Assembly: GCF_014646155.1 (NCBI RefSeq)
Contig: NZ_BMMX01000007.1
Coordinates: forward strand, 62,001 to 126,000
DNA from: Mangrovihabitans endophyticus
GTDB taxonomy: Bacteria > Actinomycetota > Actinomycetes > Mycobacteriales > Micromonosporaceae
Length of the DNA: 64,000 nucleotides
Direction of reading: 5' to 3'
The notes under the pieces are model-generated. The model worked only from the letters and a program-made list of their open reading frames with translations. It was not told where the DNA came from and ran no database searches. Shown here piece by piece: positions 9,408 to 17,992 of the stretch; within the stretch, counting starts at the first letter, position 1; every line of letters starts with the position of its first letter. Both the position numbers and the translations under genes were made by a program.

Positions 9408-9794
9408 TCACAGCCGGGTGACGATCTGGATCAGGTTGCCGCACGTGTCGTCGAGCACCGCGGTCACCACCGGCCCCATCTGCAGCGGCTCCTGCGTGAA
9501 CTTCACACCCAGCCCGCGCAGGCGTTCGACCTCGGCGGTCACGTCGGCGACCGCGAAGGAGGCGGCCGGGATCCCGTCCGCGACGAGCGCCTCCTTGTAG
9601 GGCCGCACCGCCGGGTGAGCGTCCGGTTCGAGCAGCAACTCGGGTCCCTCCGGCTGCTCCGGGGAGACCACGGTGAGCCAGCGGTGCTCGCCCAGGGGCA
9701 CCTCGTCCTTCTTGTGGAACCCGAGGATTTCGGTGTAAAAGCCGAGCGCCTTGTCCTGGTCGTCGACGAATACCTGAGTGATGTAGATCTTCAC
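9408..9794 (-). CDS. VOC (glyoxalase/bleomycin-resistance) family protein
   Basis: 128 residues, one pair of beta-alpha-beta-beta-beta modules. ITQVFVDDQDKALGFYTEILGFH opens the first module, and AVLDDTCGNLIQIVTRL closes the second with the usual D-x-x-G-N-x-[IL] end. The family includes glyoxalase I, dioxygenases and drug-binding resistance proteins; no specific substrate can be read. It is the second gene of an arsR-VOC operon, 6 bp after arsR, so it should be induced when that repressor leaves its operator. Confidence 0.88.
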   Translation of the reverse strand: MKIYITQVFVDDQDKALGFYTEILGFHKKDEVPLGEHRWLTVVSPEQPEGPELLLEPDAHPAVRPYKEALVADGIPAASFAVADVTAEVERLRGLGVKFTQEPLQMGPVVTAVLDDTCGNLIQIVTRL

Positions 9795-9800
9795 GGCCGT

Positions 9801-10079
9801 TCATCTCCCGTCACTGATCGGCCATCGCTCGATGATGGCCCGCAGGGGCGACGTGTCGAGGCTGTGGAACTTGTATCGCCCCTCCCGCCTCGTGACGACC
9901 AGGCCGGCCCCCTCAAGAACGTCGAGATGCTGCGAGATCGCCTGGCGTGAGGAGCCCAGCCCGTGCCTCATCGCGAGGCGGGTGCACAACTCGAACAGGG
10001 TCTGATCGTCGCGGTCTCGTAGCTCGTCGAGGATGGCACGGCGAGTCGGGTCGGCGAGAGCCTTGAACACGTCCGCCAC
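9801..10079 (-). CDS. ArsR-family winged-helix repressor
   Basis: 92 residues. [19 protein letters not shown] begins the winged helix, the recognition helix is GSSRQAISQHLDVLEGAGLV, and the wing is RREGRYKFHSLD. There are no ArsR/SmtB-type Cys metal ligands in the helices, so the signal is probably not a metal. I chose the GTG at 10079 because a perfect inverted repeat (10089-10112) lies just upstream of it; ATG 10100, the alternative, would put that repeat inside the gene. It is the first gene of an operon with the VOC protein and presumably regulates itself. Confidence 0.86.
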   Translation of the reverse strand: MADVFKALADPTRRAILDELRDRDDQTLFELCTRLAMRHGLGSSRQAISQHLDVLEGAGLVVTRREGRYKFHSLDTSPLRAIIERWPISDGR

Positions 10080-10088
10080 CCGAAGACT

Positions 10089-10112
10089 ATAGGCAAGCAT
10101 CCGCTTGCCTAT
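10089..10112. promoter_or_regulatory. Perfect palindrome, likely ArsR operator
   Basis: ATAGGCAAGC-ATCC-GCTTGCCTAT: two perfect 10-bp arms around 4 nt, starting 9 bp before the proposed arsR GTG. The position and symmetry fit an autoregulatory operator for the winged-helix dimer. Confidence 0.7.
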
Positions 10113-10186
10113 CAACTCCTCAGCGGGCAACCGAACGGCACCCCGGGCCTCGCACGGGTGCACCCGACGCGGTCGAAGCGTCCGGT

Positions 10187-11293
10187 ATGACCTCACGCCG
10201 AGTTGTTACGCACGCCGTGTCGGCAGCCGTCGTCTCGGCCGTCCTCGTGACCACCGCGCTGGTCATGGTGCCGGACCGGCCAGAGCCCACCGAGAGGGGT
10301 TCCGCCACCGCGGTCGCCGCCGAGCTGGCCGCCGGAACGGGCGCCGAGCACGCCGGCGGGCCGACCAGCGCCGGCGAAACCGGCGCCGACGGGACGCAGA
10401 CGGCCACCGCGATGCCGGCCTCCACGCTCAGGGTCATGCCGCTCGGCGACTCGATCACGTACGGGGTCGGATCGCAGACCACCAGCTCGTACCGGGTGGA
10501 GCTGCGCAGGCGGCTGGCGACGGCGGGCATGTCGGTGGACTTCGTGGGTTCGCGGCGTACCGGCGATCCGGCCGCCGCCGACCTGGACCACGAGGGTCAC
10601 TCGGGCTGGACGATCGCGCGGATCTCCGCCGGGGTGGGCGCGTGGCTCCGCACGTACCGTCCGGACGCGATTCTGCTCCACGTCGGCACCAACGATCTGC
10701 GCAGCCGGTCCGGCGCGGCGCGGGCGCCCGCCCGGCTGAAGCACCTGCTGCACCAGATCGTGTCCGAGCGTCCCGAGGCGCACCTGTTCGTCGCCCAGAT
10801 CACCGGAACGCGGCGGTATCCCGCGCAGCAGAAACGCACCGAGGCGTTCAACGCGCAGATCCCGGCGATTGTCGCCTCCCTCGGCTCATCCCGGGTGCAC
10901 GTGGTGGATCAGAGCAGCGTGCGCAATCTCGACATCCGCGACGCGCTGCACCCCAACGACTTCGGCTACCGCAAAATGGCGTGGAACTGGTATCGCGCCA
11001 TGGAGACCGTCTACCGCACGACCGGGACGGCATGGCCGGCGACCGCCAACCCGTACGCGGCCCAGACGGCGTACCGCTGCCTGCTGGTGGACGCGGACCC
11101 GGGCCCGGGTTATCACGCCGGCTTCGACTGCCGGTGGTGGTTCCGGCACAAGGTGACCCGCGTGGTCGACGGCCAGCCGAAGCAGGTCTACCGGTGGGAG
11201 ACCAAACGGCTGCTCACCAAGAAATACCGGGTGCTGTCCGGTGGCCGCGCGGTGACCCGTACCCGGCGGGTCTACACCTGGTCCCCGGTGTGA
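10187..11293 (+). CDS. Secreted SGNH/GDSL hydrolase
   Basis: 368 residues. The N-terminus has a signal peptide/anchor (about residues 9-28) and then a low-complexity Ala/Thr/Gly stretch. The SGNH catalytic domain begins with VMPLGDSITYG (nucleophile Ser in GDS), followed by GHSGWTI, LHVGTND (block III Asn) and DALHPNDFGY (catalytic Asp and His). A C-terminal region of about 90 residues rich in Arg, Trp and Tyr follows, without a recognised domain. Likely role: an extracellular esterase or acyl hydrolase acting on polysaccharide acetyl groups or lipids. Divergent from the arsR operon; the reading frame starts with ATG 10187. Confidence 0.88.
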   Translation: MTSRRVVTHAVSAAVVSAVLVTTALVMVPDRPEPTERGSATAVAAELAAGTGAEHAGGPTSAGETGADGTQTATAMPASTLRVMPLGDSITYGVGSQTTSSYRVELRRRLATAGMSVDFVGSRRTGDPAAADLDHEGHSGWTIARISAGVGAWLRTYRPDAILLHVGTNDLRSRSGAARAPARLKHLLHQIVSERPEAHLFVAQITGTRRYPAQQKRTEAFNAQIPAIVASLGSSRVHVVDQSSVRNLDIRDALHPNDFGYRKMAWNWYRAMETVYRTTGTAWPATANPYAAQTAYRCLLVDADPGPGYHAGFDCRWWFRHKVTRVVDGQPKQVYRWETKRLLTKKYRVLSGGRAVTRTRRVYTWSPV

Positions 11294-11300
11294 GGGCGGG

Positions 11301-12554
11301 TCAGGGCGGCAGCCGCCAGACGACCACCTGGCCGGCCGGGTTCGGGCAGGCCACGTAGTCACCGGCGGCGGCGCAATGGTGCGGCGCGGCCACGGTCACC
11401 GCTGCGATGGCATGGGTGCCACCCCACGCATCCATCCGCTGGATCCAGGTGCGAGCGGGCTGCCCGGTGTCGGTGCGCAACAGCACACGCCCCACGACGG
11501 TGGTGTGCCCGAGGTCGGCCACCACCGCTCCGGAGCCGGGATCCAGCAGCGCCCGCGCGGGGCTGTCCTGATAGTCGATCGCGATCAGGCGCAACGGGCC
11601 GGGAAGGGCGGTCGCGGTGCTGCCGTACCCGAGTTGCCAGCGGCGCACCGACCATCGCACCGCGCCGTCGTTCCCGTCCAGAATCGTCATGCCCGCGTCG
11701 GTGGTGTCGCAGACGTACGGTCCGCACCAGCTAAGCCGGCCCAGCGGCACGGCGCTGGTGGTCCAGAGCCGGCGCAAGTCGCTCAGCCGGTACGCGGTGA
11801 GGGTCTTGCCGTCGAGGCGGCTCTCGACGGCGTAGAGCCGGTCCCCGAGCCGGGTGAGCCGGGCGGCGCCGGGCAGCTCGGCGGAGGAGAGGTCGGCGCC
11901 GTCCGCGAGGCGCAGCACCGTGGCGTGGCCGTCCGGCGCCACCGCGATGACCCGGTCGGGCGCGGGCAGCTCCGCATCACCGGCGTCGACCCAACTGTCC
12001 GCCGCCAGCGAGCGGCTCCATCGGGTGGCGCCGCTGCGCAGATCGGCAAGCCGCAACGTGGTGGCGGCGTGGTCGCCGCTCGACACGAGGACACCCGCCG
12101 CGGTGGCGCGCAGCACGGCGGCCCGACTCAGGTCCAGGCGCCAGAGGAGGCGGCCGGTGTCCGCATCCAGGAACGCCGCCCGGGTCGCGCCGGTGGCGGT
12201 GACCATCAGCACGCCGGTGCCGGCCACCGGGTCGATGCCCCAGACCATGTCCGGCAGCCTGCTCTCCCACCGCTGCGCGCCGGTACCCAGCGTGTACGCG
12301 CGCAGCGCCACCCGAGCGTCGACGCCGATCTGGGTGTCCGCGGTGAACAACGCGGTTGACGTCAGCGCGAACGCCGCGGTCGCCCCGGTATCGGTGAACG
12401 CGACGCGCAGCGGGCGTGCCGGCGAGGCCGAGCCGCCCAGGACCGCCATCGCGAGCAGCACCGCCGCGACAAGGTAGGCGCGCGCGTGGGGACTTCGGTG
12501 TCCGCGACGGCCCGGGGCGTGCGCGGGCGCCACCCGGTCGAGGTCGATCACCAT
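11301..12554 (-). CDS. Membrane-anchored PQQ-like beta-propeller protein
   Basis: 417 residues. A cytoplasmic N-terminus of about 27 residues is followed by one membrane segment ([18 protein letters not shown]) and then an extracellular domain with repeated W-E/W-S and A-x-D-x-x-x-G-x-x-x-W units (for example DTGRLLWRLDLS and GNDGAVRWSVRRW). This is the quinoprotein-dehydrogenase-like beta-propeller pattern. No PQQ-binding residues can be pointed out, so it is more likely a scaffold or binding protein than an enzyme. ATG 12554 is followed directly by the anchor. It converges tightly (7 bp) on the SGNH hydrolase gene. Confidence 0.8.
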   Translation of the reverse strand: MVIDLDRVAPAHAPGRRGHRSPHARAYLVAAVLLAMAVLGGSASPARPLRVAFTDTGATAAFALTSTALFTADTQIGVDARVALRAYTLGTGAQRWESRLPDMVWGIDPVAGTGVLMVTATGATRAAFLDADTGRLLWRLDLSRAAVLRATAAGVLVSSGDHAATTLRLADLRSGATRWSRSLAADSWVDAGDAELPAPDRVIAVAPDGHATVLRLADGADLSSAELPGAARLTRLGDRLYAVESRLDGKTLTAYRLSDLRRLWTTSAVPLGRLSWCGPYVCDTTDAGMTILDGNDGAVRWSVRRWQLGYGSTATALPGPLRLIAIDYQDSPARALLDPGSGAVVADLGHTTVVGRVLLRTDTGQPARTWIQRMDAWGGTHAIAAVTVAAPHHCAAAGDYVACPNPAGQVVVWRLPP

Positions 12555-12774
12555 GCGTGGAGCATGACCAATCGTGGCCGCGTTGTCATCCGTACCGCGA
12601 TGGTCGTCCGGACGCCGCGGGGTTCCCGGAAGCTCGCACACCACTCGGACGGGTGAGGCATGCAACCGAGTAGGCCAAATAGGCTGGAAGTCCTCACACC
12701 ATCTCGATAGGGATGCGCCGGGGCAGCCTCAAGCTGGTCCGCGGATGGCCTGTGGCCCGGCTAGGAGACGCAAC

Positions 12775-13428
12775 ATGACAACCCTCATACAGGTGATTCC
12801 GGTACCGCCGGGGCACGGTTCGCCACCACCGGACGAGATGGTGGATCTGCTCCGTGAGCACGAGGTGGTTGTCGCCGTCCACGACCCGGCGATGTCCGCC
12901 CTCGTGTTGAACACCCTGGAGCGGCTGCTGCCGCTGTTCGATTTCGTGGCGCTGGCCGCCGACCGGTTCGGCCGCCCGCGGGCGGAGGTGATCACGGACG
13001 TCCTGGACCGGGGCGAGGTGCCGGTGGTCGTGCTGCCGTCCTCACCCGAATACGCGCTGCAGGTGCTGTCCCGCACGCTGCGGCCCGAGGGCCGGCTGAG
13101 ATTCACCGTCGAGGTGGCCGACGAGATGGTTCCGCGCCAGCGCACGCCGGTGCGGAAGTCGACCAATCAGCGCACCTACCTGCAGGCCGTGCCGGGCGGC
13201 TGGTGCACCCGGCCGCTCGACGCCGACTGCCCGCGCACCGCGGCGGAGGGATGCCACCCCTGCCGCCACTTCGAATCGCCGCCGGAGTATCTGCCGTTGC
13301 ACCACGACACCGCGTTGCGCGCCTCCCTGCTGGCCGCGACCACCGACGACACGGACGTCTACCGGATCAATCGCGGGCTCGCCGACGACATCGCCGCGCT
13401 GGTGGTGGACGGGCACCGCCGGCACTGA
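12775..13428 (+). CDS. Unknown protein with a recombinase-like Cys cluster
   Basis: 217 residues; I do not recognise the family. Residues 1-135 look like an alpha/beta domain (VVVAVHDPAMSALVLNTLERLL, then EVPVVVLPSSPEYALQVLSRTL). At 134-176 comes YLQAVPGGWCTRPLDADC, then C160-x2-C163 and EYLP. The pattern GGWCTRP-x3-DC-x7-C-x2-C is one I recall from the C-terminal part of some actinobacterial tyrosine recombinases, where it probably binds zinc; the catalytic recombinase residues are absent here. The start ATG 12775 has an excellent AGGAG site. A -10-like TAGGCT is about 90 bp upstream. Function unknown. Confidence 0.75.
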   Translation: MTTLIQVIPVPPGHGSPPPDEMVDLLREHEVVVAVHDPAMSALVLNTLERLLPLFDFVALAADRFGRPRAEVITDVLDRGEVPVVVLPSSPEYALQVLSRTLRPEGRLRFTVEVADEMVPRQRTPVRKSTNQRTYLQAVPGGWCTRPLDADCPRTAAEGCHPCRHFESPPEYLPLHHDTALRASLLAATTDDTDVYRINRGLADDIAALVVDGHRRH

Positions 13429-13464
13429 CCGCACGGTCGTGCCGCCGCCGAGGGACGACGCACA

Positions 13465-13505
13465 CGCGCCGCGCCCTCGCGAGAACGAAGCGAGGGCGCG
13501 GCGCG
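13465..13505. terminator. Bidirectional terminator, perfect 16-bp stem
   Basis: CGCGCCGCGCCCTCGC and its exact complement (13490-13505) flank a 9-nt loop. It lies between the convergent Cys-cluster gene and the solute symporter gene and can serve both. Confidence 0.8.
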
Positions 13506-13523
13506 CGGTCATCGCCGAACGGG

Positions 13524-15170
13524 TCAGGTGGAGGAGCCGACGGCATCCGGTGTGGACCGGCGTCGTTCCAGCCGCGGATCGCCCTCGTCGGCGAAGTAGT
13601 CGTCGTGCGTCGTGGCGTCCGGCCCGTCCGGAGTTTTCACGGCCCGCAACACCACCGTCACCAGGGCGGCTACCAGCAGGTTCGCCAGCACCGCGAGGAA
13701 TCCGACGTAGATCGTCTTTGGCGTGTCGAAGCCGACGTCGGACAGCGGGAACGCCGATCCGCCGAAGTGTTCCCGGCCGGTCGCCGCGTTCGGGATCTCG
13801 TAGAGCATCCACATGCCCAGGCCCATGCCGACCACCCACCCGGCGATCAGGCCGCCGCGATGCATCCAGCGGGTGAACAGTCCGATGGCCACCGCCGGCG
13901 CCGTCTGCAGAATGATCACACCACCGATGAGCTGGAGGTCGATGGAGAACTGCGGGTCGAGGAAGATGATGAACCCGACCGCGCCGATCTTCACCACCAG
14001 CGATGCGATCTTGGAGACGCGGGCCTCCTCCGCGTCGGTCGCGTCCCGCCGCAGATATTCGGTGTAGATGTTGCGGGTGAACAGGTTGGCCGCGGCGATC
14101 GACATGATCGCGGCCGGCACCAGGGCGCCGATGCCGACGGCCGCGAACGCCACCCCGGCGAACCAGGACGGGAACTGCTGGTCGAACAGCAGCGGCACCA
14201 CGGTGTTGCTGTCCGTGCTGCCGGCCGTGGCACCGGGCAGCGGCTTCACTCCGGCGGAAATCGCCATGTATCCCAGCAGCGCGATGAGCCCGAGCAGGAA
14301 GCTGTACGCCGGAAGGGCGGACATGTTCCGCTTGATGACGTTGCGGTTCTTGCTCGCCAGCACGCCGGTCACGCTGTGGGGGTAAAGGAACAGCGCGAGC
14401 GCCGACCCCAGCGCCAGGGTCACATACTGGATCTGGTTGTTCGGCCCGAGAATGATGCCGTCGGAGGCCGACTCGGAGGCCTGGAACTTGGCTTGGGCGT
14501 CGTCGAAGATGGTCCCCCAGCCGCCCAGTTTGTACGGCAGGTAGAGCACCGCGACCAGGATGACCAGGTAGATCAGCGTGTCCTTGACGAACGCGATGAG
14601 CGCCGGGGCGCGCAGGCCGGACTGGTAGGTGTACGCCGCCAGGATGGCGAACGCCACGATGATCGGCGCGTGCCGGGCCAGCGCGGAGTCGCCGGTCACG
14701 CCCATGGTCTTGAGCACCGCCTCGATGCCCACGAGTTGCAACGCGATGTAGGGCATGGTGGCGACGATGCCGGTGATGGCGACCAGCAGGGCCAACGTCG
14801 GCGAGCCGAACCGGGCGCGGACGAAGTCGGCCGGGGTGACGAACCCGTGCCGATGCGACACCGACCACAGCCGGATCAGGATCAGGAAGAAAAGCGGATA
14901 AATGATCACGGTGTAGGGGACGGCGAAGAACCCCGCTGCGCCGGCGCCGAAGATCAGGGCGGGCACCGCCACGAACGTGTATGCCGTGTAGAGGTCGCCA
15001 CCGACCAGGAACCATGTGATCCAGCCGCCGAAGCTGCGCCCGCCCAGTCCCCACTCGTCCAGGTGCGCCATGTCCTTCGGCGCACGCCACCGGGCCGCGA
15101 CGAAGCCCATCGCGCTGACCAGCAGGAACAGCAGCGTGAAGACGATGATCTCGGTAATGTGCTCACTCAT
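13524..15170 (-). CDS. Sodium:solute symporter, MctP-type monocarboxylate permease
   Basis: 548 residues with about 13 hydrophobic segments of the SSS family. Typical pieces are EWGLGGRSFGGWITWFLVGGDLYTAYTF-like text near the N-terminus, FVTPADFVRARFGSPTLALLVAI, and ASKNRNVIKRNMSALPAYSFLLG. Together with the overlapping upstream DUF3311 gene this is the two-gene arrangement of MctP-like uptake of pyruvate, lactate, acetate and similar acids; the substrate is inferred from that arrangement only. The start ATG 15170 overlaps the DUF3311 stop by 8 nt, indicating translational coupling. The C-terminal tail (about 35 residues, charged) is cytoplasmic. Confidence 0.9.
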   Translation of the reverse strand: MSEHITEIIVFTLLFLLVSAMGFVAARWRAPKDMAHLDEWGLGGRSFGGWITWFLVGGDLYTAYTFVAVPALIFGAGAAGFFAVPYTVIIYPLFFLILIRLWSVSHRHGFVTPADFVRARFGSPTLALLVAITGIVATMPYIALQLVGIEAVLKTMGVTGDSALARHAPIIVAFAILAAYTYQSGLRAPALIAFVKDTLIYLVILVAVLYLPYKLGGWGTIFDDAQAKFQASESASDGIILGPNNQIQYVTLALGSALALFLYPHSVTGVLASKNRNVIKRNMSALPAYSFLLGLIALLGYMAISAGVKPLPGATAGSTDSNTVVPLLFDQQFPSWFAGVAFAAVGIGALVPAAIMSIAAANLFTRNIYTEYLRRDATDAEEARVSKIASLVVKIGAVGFIIFLDPQFSIDLQLIGGVIILQTAPAVAIGLFTRWMHRGGLIAGWVVGMGLGMWMLYEIPNAATGREHFGGSAFPLSDVGFDTPKTIYVGFLAVLANLLVAALVTVVLRAVKTPDGPDATTHDDYFADEGDPRLERRRSTPDAVGSST

Positions 15171-15405
15171 CGCGGGCCGCCCGCCGGATGCGCGTCATGC
15201 GGTAGACGATCGAGGTGGTGGCCACCCCGACGAGGATGAACAGGAACTGCAGCCAGTAGAACGCGGGGAATCCCCAGAGGCGGGGTGAGTCGATGTTGAA
15301 CAACGGGGTCAGCAGCGGCAGCACGATCGGCACGACGAGCAGCCAGTTCCACGGGCTGTGGTCCGAGCGTCGTGCCGGCGCGGTGCCGGTTTCTGTATCG
15401 GCCAT
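15163..15405 (-). CDS. DUF3311 small membrane protein, partner of the symporter
   Basis: 80 residues with two hydrophobic helices: NWLLVVPIVLPLLTPLFN and FYWLQFLFILVGVATTSIVY, joined by a loop containing RLWGFPAFYW. This is the DUF3311 pattern, found in actinobacteria directly upstream of MctP-type symporters. Its probable role is as an accessory subunit or assembly factor for the transporter. The 8-bp overlap with the symporter start supports co-translation. Confidence 0.88.
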   Translation of the reverse strand: MADTETGTAPARRSDHSPWNWLLVVPIVLPLLTPLFNIDSPRLWGFPAFYWLQFLFILVGVATTSIVYRMTRIRRAARDE

Positions 15406-15511
15406 GGGCCGTACCTCCTCATCTCAAGCGCTGACGAGGTGACCGCGGTCACGGTCTTTCGTCACGCTATCGACGAGGTGCCGCACAACCGATCATCGTG
15501 CGCCGAGCGGT

Positions 15512-15543
15512 GTGGGCGGTGCGCCGAACGGCGCACCGCCCAC
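15512..15543 (-). terminator. Terminator after the GH18 chitinase gene
   Basis: GTGGGCGGTGCGCC-GAAC-GGCGCACCGCCCAC: a perfect 14-bp stem with a tetraloop, 8 bp past the chitinase stop codon, upstream of the DUF3311-symporter operon. Confidence 0.75.
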
Positions 15544-15550
15544 GGACATC

Positions 15551-16813
15551 TCACCAGGGAGTCCACAAACCTGCTGAAACCGTCTTGGTCAGCGTGGCCG
15601 AACTGTCGTCGCCGTCCAGGGACCACATCATCGCGCCGCCCAGCCCCTTGGTCCGGATGTAGGCGGTCTTCTGCAGGATCTGAACCGGATCGTCGTACGT
15701 CCAGAAGGTGGTGCCGTCGTAGAGATAAGCGAAACCGCTGCGCCAGTCGCGGTGCAGCGCGTATCCCTGCGCGCTCAGGTGCTTGAGGACCTTCCAGTCC
15801 TCGGTACCGGCGGCGAAGGTGCCCGGCGCAGGACCGGTCGCGGTGCCGAACAGCCCGCCGCTGACACCGGTCCAGCCCTGCCCGTAATAGGGGATGCCGA
15901 GGACCAGTTGCCGGCGCGGCGCGCCCCGCGACAGCCAGGCATCGATCGTGGTGGTGATCGAGAAGTCCGGGTCGTCCGGCGCGCCGGCGGGGACACGCAG
16001 CGCGGACTGCTGATTGGTCCGGGGTTCCCAGGAGCCGTGGAAGTCATAACCCTGGACGGTGCCGAAGTCGAGGTACTTGAAGATCTTGTCGGCCTGGAAA
16101 CCCGCCTCGATCTTCGCCGGCGCGGCGGGCAGGAACGCGGTCAGGTCGTAGTGCCGCCCCAGACCGTCGAGTTGGCGGCGGAACTCGGCGGCCAGCGCGG
16201 TGAAGTTCTGCTTGTCCTCGGGCCGGATCGCGTTGCCCGCGTTGCCGTCCGAGCCCGGCCACTCCCAGTCCAGGTCGATGCCGTCGAAGATGCCCGCCGC
16301 AACCCCCGGCGCCAGGCCCGGCAGGTCGCCCCTGAGCCAGAGGTCCACGCAGGACGACACCAGCTTGCGGCGGGCCGCCGGGGTGGCCGCCGCGTCGGAG
16401 AAGTGTGCGGACAGCGTCCATCCGCCGAGCGAGATGAGCACACGCAGGCGCGGGTTCTTCTTCTTGAGCTCGGCGAGCTGGTTCAGGTTCCCGGCGAGCG
16501 GCTGCCCGGCCTGATCGGCCACGCCGTCGACGCTGTCGGCGGCCGGGAAGGGCGTCTGCCAGTCCGCCCACGGGTCGGCCGACGCGCAGACGCCGTCCGC
16601 GGTGACGTCGCTGAACGCATAGTTGAGGTGGGTCAGCCGGGCGGCAGCTCCGGAGGTCTGCACCCGGGCGAGCGGAAAGTTGCGCCCGTAAATACCCCAC
16701 TGCGTGAAATAGCCAACTTTTCGGTAGGAATCGCGACCGTGCGCCTGCACGGGTGTTGCGGAGGCCGCGAGCGCCACTACGACGGCAGCGCCCACGGCGA
16801 GAAGGCGACGCAT
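15551..16813 (-). CDS. Secreted GH18 chitinase
   Basis: 420 residues. Signal peptide at 1-24 (ends ATPVQA). A single GH18 TIM-barrel domain follows: VGYFTQWGIYGR, LISLGGWTLSAHFSD, and the catalytic DGIDLDWEW motif with the acid E184, then YDFHGSWE and GGAMMWSLDGDD. It should cut chitin internally outside the cell. No carbohydrate-binding module is attached. I chose ATG 16813 because GGAGG lies 5 nt upstream; an ATG 7 codons earlier lacks such a site. Similar in type to, but not a close copy of, the chitinase at 40598-41974. Confidence 0.93.
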   Translation of the reverse strand: MRRLLAVGAAVVVALAASATPVQAHGRDSYRKVGYFTQWGIYGRNFPLARVQTSGAAARLTHLNYAFSDVTADGVCASADPWADWQTPFPAADSVDGVADQAGQPLAGNLNQLAELKKKNPRLRVLISLGGWTLSAHFSDAAATPAARRKLVSSCVDLWLRGDLPGLAPGVAAGIFDGIDLDWEWPGSDGNAGNAIRPEDKQNFTALAAEFRRQLDGLGRHYDLTAFLPAAPAKIEAGFQADKIFKYLDFGTVQGYDFHGSWEPRTNQQSALRVPAGAPDDPDFSITTTIDAWLSRGAPRRQLVLGIPYYGQGWTGVSGGLFGTATGPAPGTFAAGTEDWKVLKHLSAQGYALHRDWRSGFAYLYDGTTFWTYDDPVQILQKTAYIRTKGLGGAMMWSLDGDDSSATLTKTVSAGLWTPW

Positions 16814-16872
16814 GAGACCTCCAACAGGCAACAAAGTTATCTATTGGAGGGAACCTAGAGGCCAGGCCGCTT

Positions 16873-17988
16873 CTATCGCAAGTGTGCGGTCTCGTTCACC
16901 GTGCGCACGGCGATGCCGCCGTCCGGCCAGACGTCCAGGGTGGAGACCCCGGCCGCATCCAGATAGAGCCGGTGCAGGAAATCGTCGCCGGCCGCCAGCG
17001 CGTCGCGCAGGATCAGTTTGATCGGCGAGACGTGCGAGACCAGCACGACCACCTTCTGCGCGTACGCGCTGAGCACCGTCCGCAACGCCCGCTGCACCCG
17101 CTCGCCGACCTCCTGGAAGGACTCCCCGCCCGGCGGCGCCACCGCGGTCGAGTCCAGCCATGCGTTCATCTCATCCGGCCAGCGCTCCTGCACATCGGCG
17201 AAGGTCATGCCCTCCCACCGGCCGAAATCGCACTCGATCAGGTCGGCCAGCACGGTCACCTCGACGCCGCCCAACTCCGCGGCGATCAGCTCCGCGGTCC
17301 GCGTGCAGCGGGACAGCGGCGAGGTGACCACCGCCGCGACGTCGCGCGACAGCACCGCCACCCGGCCGGCCGCCGCCATCGCCTGCGCCTCCCCCTCGTC
17401 GGAGAGCGGCACGTCGCCGCGCCCGGAATACCGGCCCTGCGAGGTGTATGCGGTCTGGCCGTGCCGCACCAGGATCAGACGGGTCGCCTCGTCCAGCGGC
17501 GGCGGCGCCCACGACTTGCGCGGCTTGGGAGCGGCCGGGACGACCTCCTTCGCGATCGTGTCCCGGACCGGTTTGCCGGCCGCCTCGTCCATCGCCCTGT
17601 TGGCCAGCGCGTCGGCGGCGGCGTTGCGGGCCCGCGGGATCCAGTCGAAGGTGACCGCGGCGAACCGGCCGGCCAGGTCCGCCGCGCGGGCGGCGAGCGG
17701 TCGCAGACCGGCATTCTTGATCTGCCAGCGCCCGGACATCTGCTCCACCACGAGCTTGGAGTCCATCCGCACCTCGACATGCGTGGCGCCCAGTTCCAGC
17801 GCGGCCTCCAGACCGGCCACCAGGCCGGCGTACTCGGCGACGTTGTTGGTGTTCACACCGACCGACGCGAAGCGCTCCAGCAGCACCTCGCCGGTGGCCG
17901 CCTCGCGCACCACCGCGCCGTACCCGGCCGGCCCCGGATTGCCCCGCGATCCACCGTCGGCCTCGACCACGACCTTGAGCTCGGCCAC
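16873..17988 (-). CDS. Bifunctional RNase H type I / acid phosphatase (Rv2228c-type fusion)
   Basis: 371 residues. Residues 1-130 are an RNase HI domain (EADGGSRGNPGPAGYGAVV, then NNVAEYAGLVAGLEAA with the catalytic Glu, then MDSKLVV and a final ANRAMD). After a linker, residues 170-371 are a histidine-phosphatase/CobC-like domain with LVRHGQT at the catalytic His and SHVSPIKL. It removes RNA from RNA-DNA hybrids; the phosphatase half of the M. tuberculosis homologue has alpha-ribazole phosphatase-like activity. The GTG start is 4 bp after the zinc-ribbon gene. Last gene of the Nif3-zinc ribbon-RNase H operon, an arrangement conserved in actinobacteria. Confidence 0.93.
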   Translation of the reverse strand: MAELKVVVEADGGSRGNPGPAGYGAVVREAATGEVLLERFASVGVNTNNVAEYAGLVAGLEAALELGATHVEVRMDSKLVVEQMSGRWQIKNAGLRPLAARAADLAGRFAAVTFDWIPRARNAAADALANRAMDEAAGKPVRDTIAKEVVPAAPKPRKSWAPPPLDEATRLILVRHGQTAYTSQGRYSGRGDVPLSDEGEAQAMAAAGRVAVLSRDVAAVVTSPLSRCTRTAELIAAELGGVEVTVLADLIECDFGRWEGMTFADVQERWPDEMNAWLDSTAVAPPGGESFQEVGERVQRALRTVLSAYAQKVVVLVSHVSPIKLILRDALAAGDDFLHRLYLDAAGVSTLDVWPDGGIAVRTVNETAHLR

Positions 17989-17992
17989 CGCG

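Noticed and set aside
12775-13428. A tyrosine recombinase or mobile-element remnant because of the Cys motif
   Set aside because: The catalytic Arg, His and Tyr residues are missing, no repeats or attachment sites flank the gene, and its own ribosome site and terminator look intact.
13042-15239. Very long frames on both strands across the symporter gene
   Set aside because: The symporter frame has clear membrane helices and family motifs; the others are Arg/Gly/His-rich shadows caused by high GC at the third position.
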